Shown here: positions 24,521 through 36,435 of the stretch, one piece after another | How positions within the stretch are numbered: position 1 is the first letter of the stretch | Layout of the letters: each line of letters starts with the position of its first letter | NCBI GenBank assembly: GCA_023333565.1 | Contig: JAJKFH010002646.1 | Location: 620,001-684,000 of the forward strand | Length of the DNA stretch: 64,000 nt | Reading direction: 5' to 3' | Origin: Puffinus mauretanicus | Taxonomy: Eukaryota > Chordata > Aves > Procellariiformes > Procellariidae | Position numbers and translations under genes: made by a program | Notes under the pieces: generated by a model | What the model was told of the DNA's origin: nothing | Database searches by the model: none | The model's input: only the letters and a program-made list of their open reading frames with translations

Positions 24521-24568
24521 ATTCTATGATTCTATGATTCTATGATTCTATGATTCTATGATTCTATG
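24521..24568 (+). repeat. (ATTCTATG)6, CR1 3' terminal octamer array
   Basis: Six perfect tandem copies of the octamer that terminates CR1 elements. The other CR1 ends in this window carry only about one or two. The extra units could arise by template slippage during target-primed reverse transcription or later microsatellite expansion. Confidence 0.97.
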
Positions 24569-27500
24569 AAAAAGAGATAATTCTCCTCATTCAAGAATAC
24601 AGAAATATAACTATTAAAGCAGAACTAACAAGACAAGTGACATCATAATAAAAGAAAATCAGGTTGCTATCTCATTCAGACTTCTTCAGGTATGACTTAA
24701 TTAATTTGATGTATCACAGCAACATTATTGATGGTTCCCATCAGCTGCACCAACAGATAAATGTTTAAAGGATGGTGTTACAAATAATACTTTCCAGTAG
24801 GAAGTTCAAAGAAGAAAGCAAATTTATGGAAACAAAAGAAAATCTTAAAATAAAGAACAGTCTACAGACATTGAGAATAGTATTCGAACCATCTCAAAAA
24901 ACTTTTCTGTGAAAGCAATTAAATAGAAAAATAAATGTCCAATATGAAAGATAAGGGAATAAGGAAAATTTTGCAAATTGCTGTCAGTCCAAAGCTAATC
25001 AAGATGCTACAAAAGAAGCTAATTAATCTGGAGCATAAGTTCGGATGTTTACTATTGAAAATACTTAAACAGTAGGGGAAGAAATCCATCGGATCCTGTG
25101 ATGTTAAAAGTCCATTGGTTCATTGGATTTTTCCTCAAATTAAGTTATGAGATTGATTTACAGAAGCAGCTTTGAAGCAATAACTACTTGGTTTTTTTAG
25201 CTTAACTGCAAATACACAAAACTAAAGAATACATATTTCTATGTGATTGCATTAAAGTACTTATACTTTAATAAATATACATAGATAATGAGAATATTTT
25301 TATATATTTGATTGCTTGTAAAAGTATTTTTAAATCCCCCTCAAATTTAAAAGAAGTTGATATCTAAAGATAGAAGATAAATATTTAAATTATAATGATT
25401 TCAAGAATTTTGTTCCATGATATCTTTTTTATTTTTAAGTAGAACAATTTATAGCATTTTAAGAAAACTAAAAAACTAAAGATGTAAACAGTGGGATGAT
25501 TGTTAAGATTTCTTCATTGAAAGGTGATTTATTGTTTTTATGTTAATGTTATCTTTTGATTTTAAATTTCTGCTTGATACTAATTTCAACCTAAATGGAA
25601 AGGTGTCCAGTAGAAGAAACAAAGCTGCCATTCTGCCACAGTGCTTTTCAACTCAACTGTGGTGTGATCATAGATATCAAACAGATCATGGCTACGCAAA
25701 ATTATCCTGAAACACAGGCTGGTTGAGTTACAATTTTTCATTAAACTTCTATGGTTATCTGAGGTTCTTTTGATATTTTTTATATTATGATGGATGGAGG
25801 CTGTTGCCTTTTCTTTTGTATTGCATATAAATTGCATATATATGAATTCAGCACTTTGTGCACTTTGTGCAACTTAAAGAAACTACTGAAGCATTAGATA
25901 GTTTATCTGGGCTTTTACTGTATCTTAAGACCAAAGTAACCAAGGTCATGGTAATAGATGCAGGGGACACTATACTAGCCATGCATCATGCTTCCTACTT
26001 AACAGCACTGTTTGGAGCTCCTGTTTTATGAACTGTGAAGGAAAGTTCCTTTGTAGGGCTGTATCTGTGGGGCAGGAGCTGTTCTCTGACCCCAAGGCTG
26101 ACTGGCGTGGCACTCTTCATGTTCATATAGGTAAGTCTCTTACTCTGCAAAACTTGGTGGATGCATCAACACTGTGCAATGAGAATGTCTCCTGACCCTA
26201 GACAGGCCATTCTTTGGGTTGAACCAAAACAGTACCAGGGTTGGTGCTGTCGGTATGACAGTATGGTTAATCATGGGAATGTGCTTTTTTAGTTGGTGCA
26301 GTTTCTGTTTAGTTTATTACTGTAAATGTTTTCTAGGATTCCCAAGTAGCCTCAGTGCCTTACCTAGCAGTGGCAACTCCTCTGCTGTGTTTCTTTATTA
26401 TGATTAACCTCTTTCCAGTCAAAGTAAAGAGAAGTCATTGCTGCTGACAGCATTAAACTCAAGAAGTATCAAGCTCAAAGCACAGGTTTTCTTTCTCCTC
26501 CTGAATTAGAAGTTGGGCTCAAGACTTAGTTTTGTTGCCATGGTCTCAGACTGAATAAAGGAAGTAATGAATATGGATTCATGTCAAAATAAACTAGATA
26601 ATGTCTACTAGATAAGCTGCTTCTTTAAATCACATGGAAAAAAACAGCTCTTAACATGCATCATTAACTGGATTCCTAATTGAGGGTTGACTGTATATTA
26701 TGTTTTTAATTGGTTCAAATACAAAATGATTCGTTTACATAGTTGCCTTCAGTATTACTATTTTCTTACACCGTTAGACTTAGATTTTTCTCTTTAAAAA
26801 AAAAATTGTTTAGATTTTCCCTATTATATGTATTATATGAAAATTAAGCCTTCTTGCAACAATAGGCTAAATTCTGTTTCTGTTACAATTACTAAAATAC
26901 TTTTTCTAAATTTTATCCCACCTGTGAGATTGATCACGAACTCAGGTATTCACTGCCATGTGGGTATTAAATTAGATCCTCAATAAATAGTCTCACTCAG
27001 TCTTTCATGCTTTATACATGCTGACCATCAGGTACAGAAAATAACGGCATTAATATCCTTTTTTATGATCACAAGTATCTGATGCATGTATGGAATTTTC
27101 TCCCTCAAAAAAGGGGCATTACTTATTAATGAAGGTCAACAATTACTCCCCTTACTAATCTCCTTCTCTGTGACCTGAAATCTAAATCCATTCCCTTGTT
27201 CTTTTGACTTTCTAATAAACTAATGATATGGTATTACTCTCTAATCCTTTCTATTATCCTTATCTCCATTCTTCCATCAGGTTCCCTTTGGGCTGCATGT
27301 AAACTTTTTTTCATTGCCTGTAACACAGAAGATAAAACCTTTTATTTGCCATTTTTTAACAAAAAATACGTGATATTAATATGAAGATACAATCTGGAAT
27401 TACAGTCCCATCCTTTAGCTTGTCTTGACATTACCTGGCATGCAATCTACCTAAGTCATGCTGACAACTTCAAAATCCAAGATATCTGCCTATCTGCCCA

Positions 27501-29209
27501 GTTTTCAGGGCTATGAATTACATGTACACCTAGAATTGATTGATACATCTCTACTATGAGAAAATGCTTCTCCCAGGTCTGTTTTTTGTTTTGTATTTAA
27601 TATTGTGAAACATATAATCTTTTGGAGAATAGAAGATCTGAACATATGTGCTCCCTTGGTGATTACTCTTACCACTAGATTAAGATGTAGGCTAGCTTGT
27701 GGCATACTGTGTCTGGACCTATGATTCTTGTATTCTCGGTTGCACATGGCTTTAGTTTCAAGAAAGAAGGAGAGAGCGAGCTCTAACAAAGGATTCCCAT
27801 GGGCTTGTGTTTAGGTACTTAAGAAAAATGGAAGATGTCTGTTTAATCTACAATTATTGGACAAACCCCAGGGCATCCAGCGCCATAGATCAGGCTAGGA
27901 TCAGACAGATTGGATTTCAAGAGGCTGAAAAACCTCCTGTTGACTATCTGTACTCATGCTTGAGTAAGCTGGCCCCTCACTTTAGTGGGCTGGGCTTATC
28001 TCTGGAGATACCCAAACAGTACTTGAATCTTAAATCTACAATCATAAATTTTCTGGGCTTCTCCTCTGACTGCCTACAGAATTTAAACCATTGCATTAGA
28101 CAAATGGAATACCCCCTTTTATACGCCTAATTCAAATCATTTAAGATATAGCTGAAGTGCCAGCTAAATTTAATACCACCTAATTTCTTCAGGGAAAGTT
28201 TTGAAAGAAGAATGCAAGATTTGATCCATAAGGTTGACATTGCTATTCTAAAATAGGCAAATTTTTGGATTCCAAAAATAATAAAATGAATACTGCTTGG
28301 TGTGAAAGTAATAAATAATTCAGTTTCTTCTAAATTAAAAAAGCTGACAAAGACAGTTCTTGCTTGACTGAGCATTAGTTCAAGAAATAATTTTAAAGGG
28401 ACTGCCTAGGTGACAATTCCATTCAGCCCATATTGCTTTACCTTTAAATTACCCTGAAATTCAGCAATTAAGGAAAGTTTTAATAGCTGCAGCGGTCTAC
28501 ACTACAGTACTGTCTGGTACCTTTGGTAGAAAAAAACGAGTTAATGAGAGCTCATGACATAGAAATCACTTGCTTTGAGCTACTCTTTCTTTTTCCTTCC
28601 TTTGAAGAATCATACTGACAGTTTGACTCAATAGGTCAACTTGATGTGGAACTAGCTTTTCACTAAAGATCTGAAAAGCCCATAAATACGGGGATAGATT
28701 GGACCTCAAACTATGATTGCCTGTAATTCTTAAAATATACTTGGTCATACAGCTGAACAGGAGGAAAATCGGTATAAGTTATGGTGTAACAGCAATGGTT
28801 TATAAATAATATATACAAACATATTTTTTAAAAGGGAAGAAAGCTTTTTAGGGAGATATGAATGTATCTCAGTAAGTGGAGCTCTGGCTAAAAAAAATGA
28901 ATCAAAGCAATAAATCACATAGAGCATTTCTTTTCTCTGACTCAGGCTCTTGGTCTTTCTGAGAATACTACAGGTAATAACTTTAAACAAGATAAGAGAT
29001 ACATATTCAAGAGATCATATGAGAATTATTTAACATATATATAAAGCAACTCATAAGCTTGAACGTGAAGTTCATGTGCCATGTTTTTGCGTTATTACAG
29101 GCTAAACCAAAAATGTTTGCATTTTACAGATCCATTTCCATTCTTGTTTGGAGAAAAAAGCTGTATGCAACATGCAGACTTGTCCTGTGATTTACTACAT
29201 ATGGATCAG
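24569..29209. other. Unique non-coding DNA, strongly AT-rich
   Basis: No gene or clear transposon found. The longest free-standing frame (27807-28130, 107 codons) has no recognised domain. A good splice-donor-like GTAAGT lies at about 26131, but no convincing exon ends there. Two short tandem duplications lie side by side: ATTGCATATA at 25820-25840 and GCACTTTGT at 25851-25868. The stretch 27120-27300 weakly resembles an old minus-strand CR1-like 3' region but is too decayed to call. Confidence 0.5.
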
Positions 29210-29266
29210 ATTCCAGTGGACATTAATTACTGGGAGTAGTAATTTATTCCAGTGGCCATTAATTAC
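29210..29266 (+). repeat. Short direct repeat with TAATTA cores
   Basis: A 21-nt unit, ATTCCAGTGG(A/C)CATTAATTAC, occurs at 29210-29230 and 29246-29266 with one mismatch and a 15-nt gap. Each copy carries a TAATTA homeodomain-type core. It may be a local duplication or a paired binding site. Confidence 0.85.
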
Positions 29267-31212
29267 CTCACTCCACAAATAGTCAGAGCCTTTTCTTAGA
29301 TGACAAGCTTTCAAGTAAATTAGAATGTTAAATATCTAGGTAACCAAATAACTATTTGTAAGCTTCACCAGCAATGATATATTGTGTAGTAGTTTTCCAG
29401 TATAAAGATGTTTCTATGGGTAATGAGTACTGTACTTAAACTTTAATGTGTTTATTTGGTGGGGGTGGGGAGGAGGAAAACTGCCTCTCTATATAGGAAA
29501 TCTTTATAGTAATATAGGAAGGTTCTTCTCTGTTCTCTGTATTAAAAATGCAGATTATTGTGTAAATCTTTTGCCAGGAAGTTGAATATGCTAAATAATA
29601 AGAAGGCAAGACCCTTCCTTTCTCTGATTCTTTCAGACTAGGTTTTTTGGGTTTTGTGGGAGTTTTGTTTTGGTTTGGTTTTTTAAATGCTCTTCTATTG
29701 ATTAATTTTTAATGGTTTCTGTACCAGTCCCTCTCTTCCTTCTTCTCTTTCTCCTTTTTAATAATGTTGATGGCATACACTTTCATTTCAAAATGAGCTG
29801 AAACTACTTTATTTTAAGGAGATTTTCAAGAGCAAAGTGTCTTTACAAGCTTTCAATCCCTGAACTGTTCAGCTTTGGTAATATATATACATGCTATTTT
29901 CTTCAAAGCACATTTTTTGCTTTTGCACTTCCAGTATTTCTTTACTTTTCATCTGTCTGAAATAACCAAAACCAAAACCAAAACCAAACAAACCCCAGAA
30001 AACACCACCCCATAGTTCTAAACTTCTGCATCCAGATTTGTTTTGAATCTATGATTTCAGTCCACGTTATCCAAAATCTTTTGAAAATGAAACATGAATA
30101 AACACGAATCGTGATCTTCCTTAAACGTTTCAGACATGTAAGTTTAGGAGCTCACTGGTAAAATTGGCAAAAGACTGAGCAGTGTACACAGTGGGATTGT
30201 GCACAGAAGCCTTTCCAACCATGCTATTCCGTTCATCATTTTTGGAAACAGATCACTGGAATATTCAGCAGTCTAAAATCTGACTCCAATCTGGTAAATA
30301 TTAGTGTTATGATGGTACTGTGAAGACTGACTAGCTGCAAACAGGAAAGTAGATTAACCATCATTTCTTGAATGGGAGTATGCACCTAGCTATTCCTCAG
30401 CTGGGATCAACAGCAGGATTTTTGGATCTTGGATATGCCATGACCTTTCCTATAAATCAGCAACCTTTCTTATCTGTGGTTCAAAAATGATGCATATGTG
30501 ATTGTGACAGAGCAAAGCAAAAAGGGGCATGCCACCATTGAGTAATTCAGCTTCACCAAAGGAAGCAAATCTGGCTATATCACAAATATGTAGCTATATT
30601 CAGCATAGGATTGCATGGGTCAAGATGAGAAAAATACCAACTGGGGAAAGTCAAGATGTCACATACTAGAGAAAAAAAAACGATACTTAGCAAAAGGTAA
30701 AGTGACATCCTCAGACAGTCTGAAGAATAGAATCTGTGTTGCCAATTTTAGCATTGAATCACTAACCTTAACCTAAATAATCTCACGGGGACCTGAGTGT
30801 CATGTCAAGAACTCATTTGAATAACATTAAAGCCATTAAATAGTTCATGTCATCCTAAAACTGTTGAGAGAAGAATCTGCAAACAACAGTAATCACCTCA
30901 GTGAGAGAATTCCCTGAAGACACTGAGAACTCAAGAGACAAAGAAATTTAGGGTGGAGAGCAAGGCTGAAGCTGAGACTCCACTAACAGAAGCAGATACT
31001 GAAGGAACTACTATACATATCTTGGAGATCATTGATATCATGAAGCTATTATCTCTTTATTCTTTCCCCTTGAACATGCTTATTTCCTGCCAACTAGCTA
31101 TTCATTGTGATTGAAAAGCTTGTTACCCCAAACCAGCTCCTCCTTTCATAGTCTACTTTTCCCTTTTTCCTTCCTCATTCCTTTTATTTTCCTCTTTGCA
31201 GTCTTTCAGAAA
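29267..31212. other. Unique non-coding DNA
   Basis: Contains a G-rich patch (29459-29475) and (AACCAA)4 simple sequence at 29964-29987. No gene or transposon recognised. Confidence 0.5.
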
Positions 31213-31300
31213 CTCATAGAATTATTTAGGGTAAAAGGCACCTGTGAAGGTCATCCATTACACTCACCCCCCACTCAAAGCAAGGCTAAGATCAAAGTTA
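31213..31300 (-). mobile_element. Old CR1 3'-end relic, minus strand
   Basis: CTCATAGAATTATTTAGGGT, then GGCACCTGTGAAGGTCATCC and CACCCCCCACTCAAAGCAAG follow the order of a reverse-complemented CR1 tail: octamer remnant, GG-TTGGAA-like segment, AAGGTCATC(TAG)TCC, and the CTCAAAGCA motif. It is much more diverged than the 22-24-kb copies, so older. Confidence 0.7.
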
Positions 31301-32999
31301 GATCAATAAGCTCCAATACAACTGTTAATTTATTCTGTCCTTGAAAATGAGCTTTGATGGACAGTCAACACCTACTGACTGTAGCAATACCCTCAGTCTT
31401 CCTGTCTTGTAGGAACTTGCCTTATTATATTCAAAACGAATGACTATTCATGTGGCAATGTCCTACTTTTGTTTCTTTTGCTTCTTATCTTTCCATATAA
31501 CATTTATTAGACGATTTTCTCAAATTTGTCAGTGATAAATGCATTCAATAGAAGACAGTTTGAATGGTCTAAATGTCATATTTTTGAAAGCCTGTAAAAT
31601 CTAAAAAAATCAATATTTGCTGAAAGACTTGCCAAAAGCTGCAATGACAATTTGATCACTTGAGGCTTTTGCTGCCATTTTGTAAAAATTGCATATTTCA
31701 GTTTTACATTTTTAGTGGTGCTATTTTACCCCCATTTATGAATAACTGTAGTGCTGGATTAGTCTTTTAAAATGAACACGTGATATAGTTTGAAAGAATG
31801 TCTATTTTGGCCAATTCAGCTGTGGTAGTCAAGGAAAAAAGTAGGGCCACAGAAGTATTATAATTCACTGTAATGTAATCATTGCAAGAAGTTAACATAG
31901 TCCTTTGTAGAAGCTTCTGTGTGCTTTATAGAAATAGCATGTTTAAGAGTGAGAAAAATTTCTGTTAAGACTTATTTGAAATGTAATAATGCATATACAT
32001 CTAAGGGTCATGAGTAAACGTAGTGGTATAACATTGAACAGAATGGTGGATCAACTTGGTTTGACTCAATACAATGATGTGGTTGCAGATGTAAAGTTAG
32101 TATGTGTATACACCATTTATAATGACTGAAACCCAAGATGTTTATCCGCTGATCAAGCTAGCAGTCAGTTCCAGGAGGAATTCCCTGAAAGTACTCTGCC
32201 ACAAGAACGAGGGATAGCCATCTACCTGCGTAGCTGCAGAAAAGCATTTTTGCAATTCCCATTCTTCCTGCCAAAAAAATATCTGTATGCTGTTCAGTCA
32301 GAGTTCTATTTTTATATATTTAAAGCTAGCCCTGGTGTTTATATGTTCCTATTACAGAAAATAAATAAGGTCTTTGGAGAGTTTAATATTTTGCCTCAGA
32401 TATTGCTGCTGTGATTGGCAATATTGTCTGTCCCTGCCAGCACGGAACTGAGATGAGAGGAAAGACTTAGCAACGGCAGGTTTGAAAAGGCTGGTCTGTC
32501 TCTTCTCTCGTTAATGGAAGACATGAGTATTCTGAGGCAGGAAACTGAGTATTTTAAGAAAATACAGGAAGAAGTATTAATGACGGGAGTTAAAATATTT
32601 TTTATGTCAGCAGCTGTTTCTTCACCTCTGTCAGTGGGAGACAAGGAGAGGGAGAGAGAGAGCAGTAACGATCTCCTGCATAACAGAAGGAGGAGCACGT
32701 AAGCCCTTCTGACAGTCCAGGTGCATACTCATTCAGAACTGTATGAGGAGTAAGTGGTGATTGTCTCAAGCTAGGAAGTAGATATGGCTAGTTTAACCAT
32801 CTGGAAAACTGAGGGATTGACGAAGGCAGCTAAGTGAATGGATAATTTTATCCGATAGCAGCTGTCTAGCACCCTGATCACCTGATGCTGGATTTAGGGA
32901 AAAGAAGCGCTTTCCAGTAGCTGCTGCTTTTCTGTGTAATGAAGAGGGTATTCCCTTTGCCCTGAACCATCACACAAAGGCCAGTCATGGATCGGTCAT
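31301..32999. other. Unique non-coding DNA
   Basis: No gene recognised. A short (GA)n patch lies at 32646-32662. The 32400-32720 stretch has antisense ORFs rich in Leu/Ser that simply mirror the GA-rich sequence. Confidence 0.45.
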
Positions 33000-33340
33000 G
33001 GGCTGATAACAGCCTCTAATGGAGAGGATTGATGATTCACACTGTAGAAATTATTGCTTGCTAACCCCTAGATGAATTAAGTTAATAAGGTTGTGAACCC
33101 AGCTAAACCACATCTGTATACAGTGTCTGTACTTTGTGTGTCAGGCTCAGTGATTAAGTTGCCCCTCGCATTTCAAGGATTTGGATAGCCTTTCATTTTC
33201 AGCTGTTCTGTTTCCCATCAGCTGCTACACAGTGATAGGTCTCAACATGCAACACGCAATGTGCAGTGTAATTAATGAATGCATGATAACCCTGTATTTA
33301 TTACTGCGATTTGTAAGTAAAAGATTAATGAGTGAAATTC
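33000..33340. other. Candidate conserved non-coding element (composition only)
   Basis: Non-repetitive, moderately AT-rich block with TAATTAATGAATGCAT (about 33270), several GATTAA/TTAAT words and no simple sequence. The style resembles vertebrate conserved non-coding elements. This is an impression, not an alignment. Confidence 0.22.
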
Positions 33341-34909
33341 AGTGGTGATGCAGAGACTACTGTGCCAGGCCTTTGTCCCACTAAGATCTACAGCACATGC
33401 AGAGTTTCATGTTCATCTTAATCTGCAGAGAAGAATCTATGCTTTTGGTCTGGAAATTCAACTGTTAAAATGCTCAGCTATCTGGTTTTGCCTAGCATAG
33501 TGACTATTCCCCATTATGAATGATGAGCATTACAAATTTATAATCTTTCTCTGTTTGGAAATATATAAAAACACTATGGAAAGGATTTCAGAATTCAGAA
33601 CAATATTGTTTAAATGAATTTAATTTTCATACCAGATTTCTGCATTTAAAGTGTTTTAATAATGTGTATTCGTACATGTATAAATTTTCATTCTCTGGGA
33701 CACTATCATTTTTTTTTTGCCTCTGTTTGTTGACAAAAAGAAATGAACCAAATACAATTTGTGTTATTGTAAGGAAATGACTACTTGCACTTAGAAAACT
33801 GTCCAACACATGCAATTACATCCTACCACTTTAACATAGATTTTCGCTCAACTATAGCTCTTCAGAGGTTTTTCCCATTCTAAAAGATCATAAATCCAAC
33901 ACCAAGAATGCCTGTGTACTTGGTAGAACAAGACAAGTGTGCAAGAAACTGAGCCCTCCACTGCAGTCCTCCTACACTGACCCCAGAGAGCCACCTCTTC
34001 TCCCCCATCCCCACAGGAGGTGCATAAGGGACTGACAAATAGCTCCTGCAGTGTATGCTGAATGCAAAATTACAGGACTTTGGTAAACCAACAAAGAAAT
34101 CAAATCCCGAAATAGAAGAACCAGCATGAAGAACATCCTCCTTGTAGCACCCTCCCAATAGAGCCAAAGGATTTAGAGGGTTTGTGCTTCTCTGACTTGA
34201 TCCTGGCACTGAGCACTGCTTCAGCAGCATCCTCTGTACTGCCAGTGAAAACCTTAATCATTACTAAGCTACTGCTGCAGTTAATATTGAGATGATGTTG
34301 TTTTTGTTTTACTTATCCCGATGTACTAGTTCATAAATTTTATTCACATTTACATTTATTTAAAGCACTGCCAAAACAGAAGAAAAAACTTTTGTAAACT
34401 CTATTCCTGTAGCTCCCTTGCAAAATAGTTACTTGCAACATGTTTCTTGGTACTATGCACAAAAAATAATTATAGCACATACATACATTTCTTAAAATCC
34501 ATCCACATTAAAAACTATTCGGGGAAAAAGCATTATTATCATGTCAAAAAAAGGAAATTATATTTTCCATTGCATATAATATCATGATTGTTGCTATTGT
34601 TGAACTACAGCATGTATTAAAAAATGCACTAATTCATCTTTTCTTCCCTTCCTACTCCACTGTATCAGGCTGACAGGTGGATAGCAATTTGGCCTTTTAA
34701 ATTTTTGCAATATCTTAACATATTATAGAAATCTCTTAAAGCTTATATAGTGTATTGTGTCATTAGTTATAAATAGTTCAGGACTCATTACACCATCAAC
34801 GTTGAGGGGATAAGCCAAGACACATGTATTAAGTTTCCTTGACTCTTTTATAAAGCTGCTTGTTTAACGTGAAAATCTCAAGGACATGCATCCCCACGGG
34901 TGGTTGTCT
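33341..34909. other. Unique non-coding DNA
   Basis: No gene or repeat family recognised. The minus-strand 116-codon ORF at 33880-34230 has no familiar motif and lies in a slightly GC-richer patch. Confidence 0.45.
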
Positions 34910-35400
34910 TATGCTCCAGTAATGGAGATTAAATTTGTGGTAGTTAGCTAGCTAGCTCTTTTTCTAACAAGGAAACTAAAATTCATTAAAAACTAATTAG
35001 GAATGTATAGGAGGTTAATACTCCATGTTAAGCCTTATTAATGTGAGATAAGTAATTCATAAAGTATCAAAGGACTGCAATGGACAGAATTAAGAAGAAT
35101 TATACCACCAAAAACTACATTAAAGTAACATTAAGGGTCTTGTTTAAGCCTGAAAAAGCCAGGAAATTCAGAGTTAAAGCTAAATCCCTGTCGTTAACTC
35201 ACTTTTTTTATGCTGGGGTAATGCACATGATGGTCCTCCATTAAGAAGACTCAGAGTACATCATTAAGCGTTCTTCTTCTACAACTGAAGCTTCAGTATT
35301 AATTAAAAGAGAAATAAATCTTAAAGAATATGGATTATTGACCAAATGGTTTTACGTTCTTAGGATGCTTAACATGCAAATTATTGGCTAGATCTGAGAA
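34910..35400. other. Candidate conserved non-coding element (composition only)
   Basis: Dense in TTAATTA/CATTAA-type cores, with a perfect palindrome AGCTAGCTAGCT at 34946-34957, ATTAATTAAAAG at about 35300 and a block around ATGCAAATTATT (35374) that contains an octamer-like ATGCAAAT. There is little simple repeat. Typical of developmental enhancers in gene deserts, but no comparison was possible. Confidence 0.28.
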
Positions 35401-36370
35401 ATGTATCTTCAGATCATGCTATTACAGCTGCTTTCTAAACCACCGTGACTTGCAGTTTTAGCAGTCAAAAAAGCTATTAGGGTGTAATACTCATTTTCGG
35501 AAGCATAGTCTTTTGAATCTCAACAAATTTCTAAATTAAAGAATTAATTATTGTAATTTGTTTTGAATGTTTTGTTTAATAATAAGCTTCTTTCACTCTG
35601 ACTTTACTGAACAATTTAAAGTGAACAATATTTCACAAAATCATTCAATACTGTCTAGAAAATTATCTTCATTGTGGTGCTCCAATCTCTACGCATCTCC
35701 AGCCCCATTCCAACTTTAGCCCTACAGCTGCAGTGAGGGCATATATGCTAATGCCCCCCCCAAGCACTTCTGCTCCCTTTTAAATCACAGAAGGTGCTGA
35801 CATAAATGTCAGCCACAGTCCCATCACACTAAAGCACTTAACTAGAAAGTCTTGTACAAGCTTTCTTCAGCAATGTAAGAATTACTGAAATGGCATTTGG
35901 GTGAAGGGTTAGAGAATGGCATTTGCAGCATCCTGTACTTAGTGAAACCTTGCAGAGTGGGAAGAGAGTGAGGAGGAACAGGGGAAAGAAAGTATGTGCA
36001 TAACAAACCCTTGCATATGTTCATTATCATTCTAGTAGCAAATCCTGAAGAAGAAAAACAGAAAAATCCAAATGTTTTTTTTGACCCCACCAAAAGGATT
36101 TTTAGATCATGAGTCAGTCAAAAGAACTGCTTGCTCCTGCACATGAGTAGAAATGACAGGGAAAGCTGGCCCACCACAGCATATTGCATGAGTAAGATTC
36201 AAGGGGATATTCTATCCAAGCACCTGCCTCCATTAAAAATGATGTGCAGGCAATAGATTTTTAATTGAAGTGAATTAGCGTTTGTGGGTTTCACTGCAAA
36301 AGTGAATTTTAAAGCTGATTTGAGTGATAAGAAAGTAAGAAGATTTGACAACTTAAACACATAAGAAATA
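35401..36370. other. Unique non-coding DNA
   Basis: AT-rich start, then a C-run at 35754-35762. No gene or repeat family recognised. Confidence 0.45.
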
Positions 36371-36435
36371 CTAATACCTTACATTTTTAAGTGCTTTTTA
36401 TCCCAAAGGAACCCTAAGTGCTTTATAAGCTACAT
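36371..36435 (-). repeat. Possible ancient vertebrate SINE/LINE tail fragment
   Basis: The plus strand shows AAGTGCTTTTTATCCCAAAG then CCTAAGTGCTTTATAAG. In reverse complement this resembles the widely dispersed vertebrate tail of the form AAAGCGCTTTG...GGATGAAA...GCGCTATATAAATG. I recognise the pattern but cannot name the family securely. It could be a coincidental internal duplication of AAGTGCTTT. Confidence 0.35.

Larger units (their letters stand above)
23668..24568 (+). mobile_element. CR1 LINE, 5'-truncated, with expanded octamer tail
   Basis: A well-preserved CR1 copy starting inside the RT domain at the [19 protein letters not shown] block and running to a full 3' end. The 3' UTR (TTGGACACGATGATCTTAGA, GGTCTTTTCCAACC) is followed by six perfect ATTCTATG units. 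It is the best preserved copy in the window. Its last 675 bp or so pair as an inverted repeat with the minus-strand copy at 22.4-23.0 kb. Confidence 0.95.

Noticed and set aside
26118..26140. Strong splice-donor-like ATAG|GTAAGTCT
   Set aside because: A single donor-like site is common by chance, and no acceptor-bounded exon or ORF of note lies upstream.
27120..27300. Possible old minus-strand CR1-like relic
   Set aside because: Some words (CTAAATCCATTCCCTTGTTC) recall the old CR1 C-terminal region, but too few landmarks line up to call it.
27807..28130. 107-codon plus-strand ORF, the longest not tied to a clear repeat or GC patch
   Set aside because: No recognisable domain, no good splice-site pair and no promoter-like context. 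The length is within chance expectation for 64 kb.
33880..34230. 116-codon minus-strand ORF
   Set aside because: No motif, Cys/Ser/Gly-rich by composition, no splice context.
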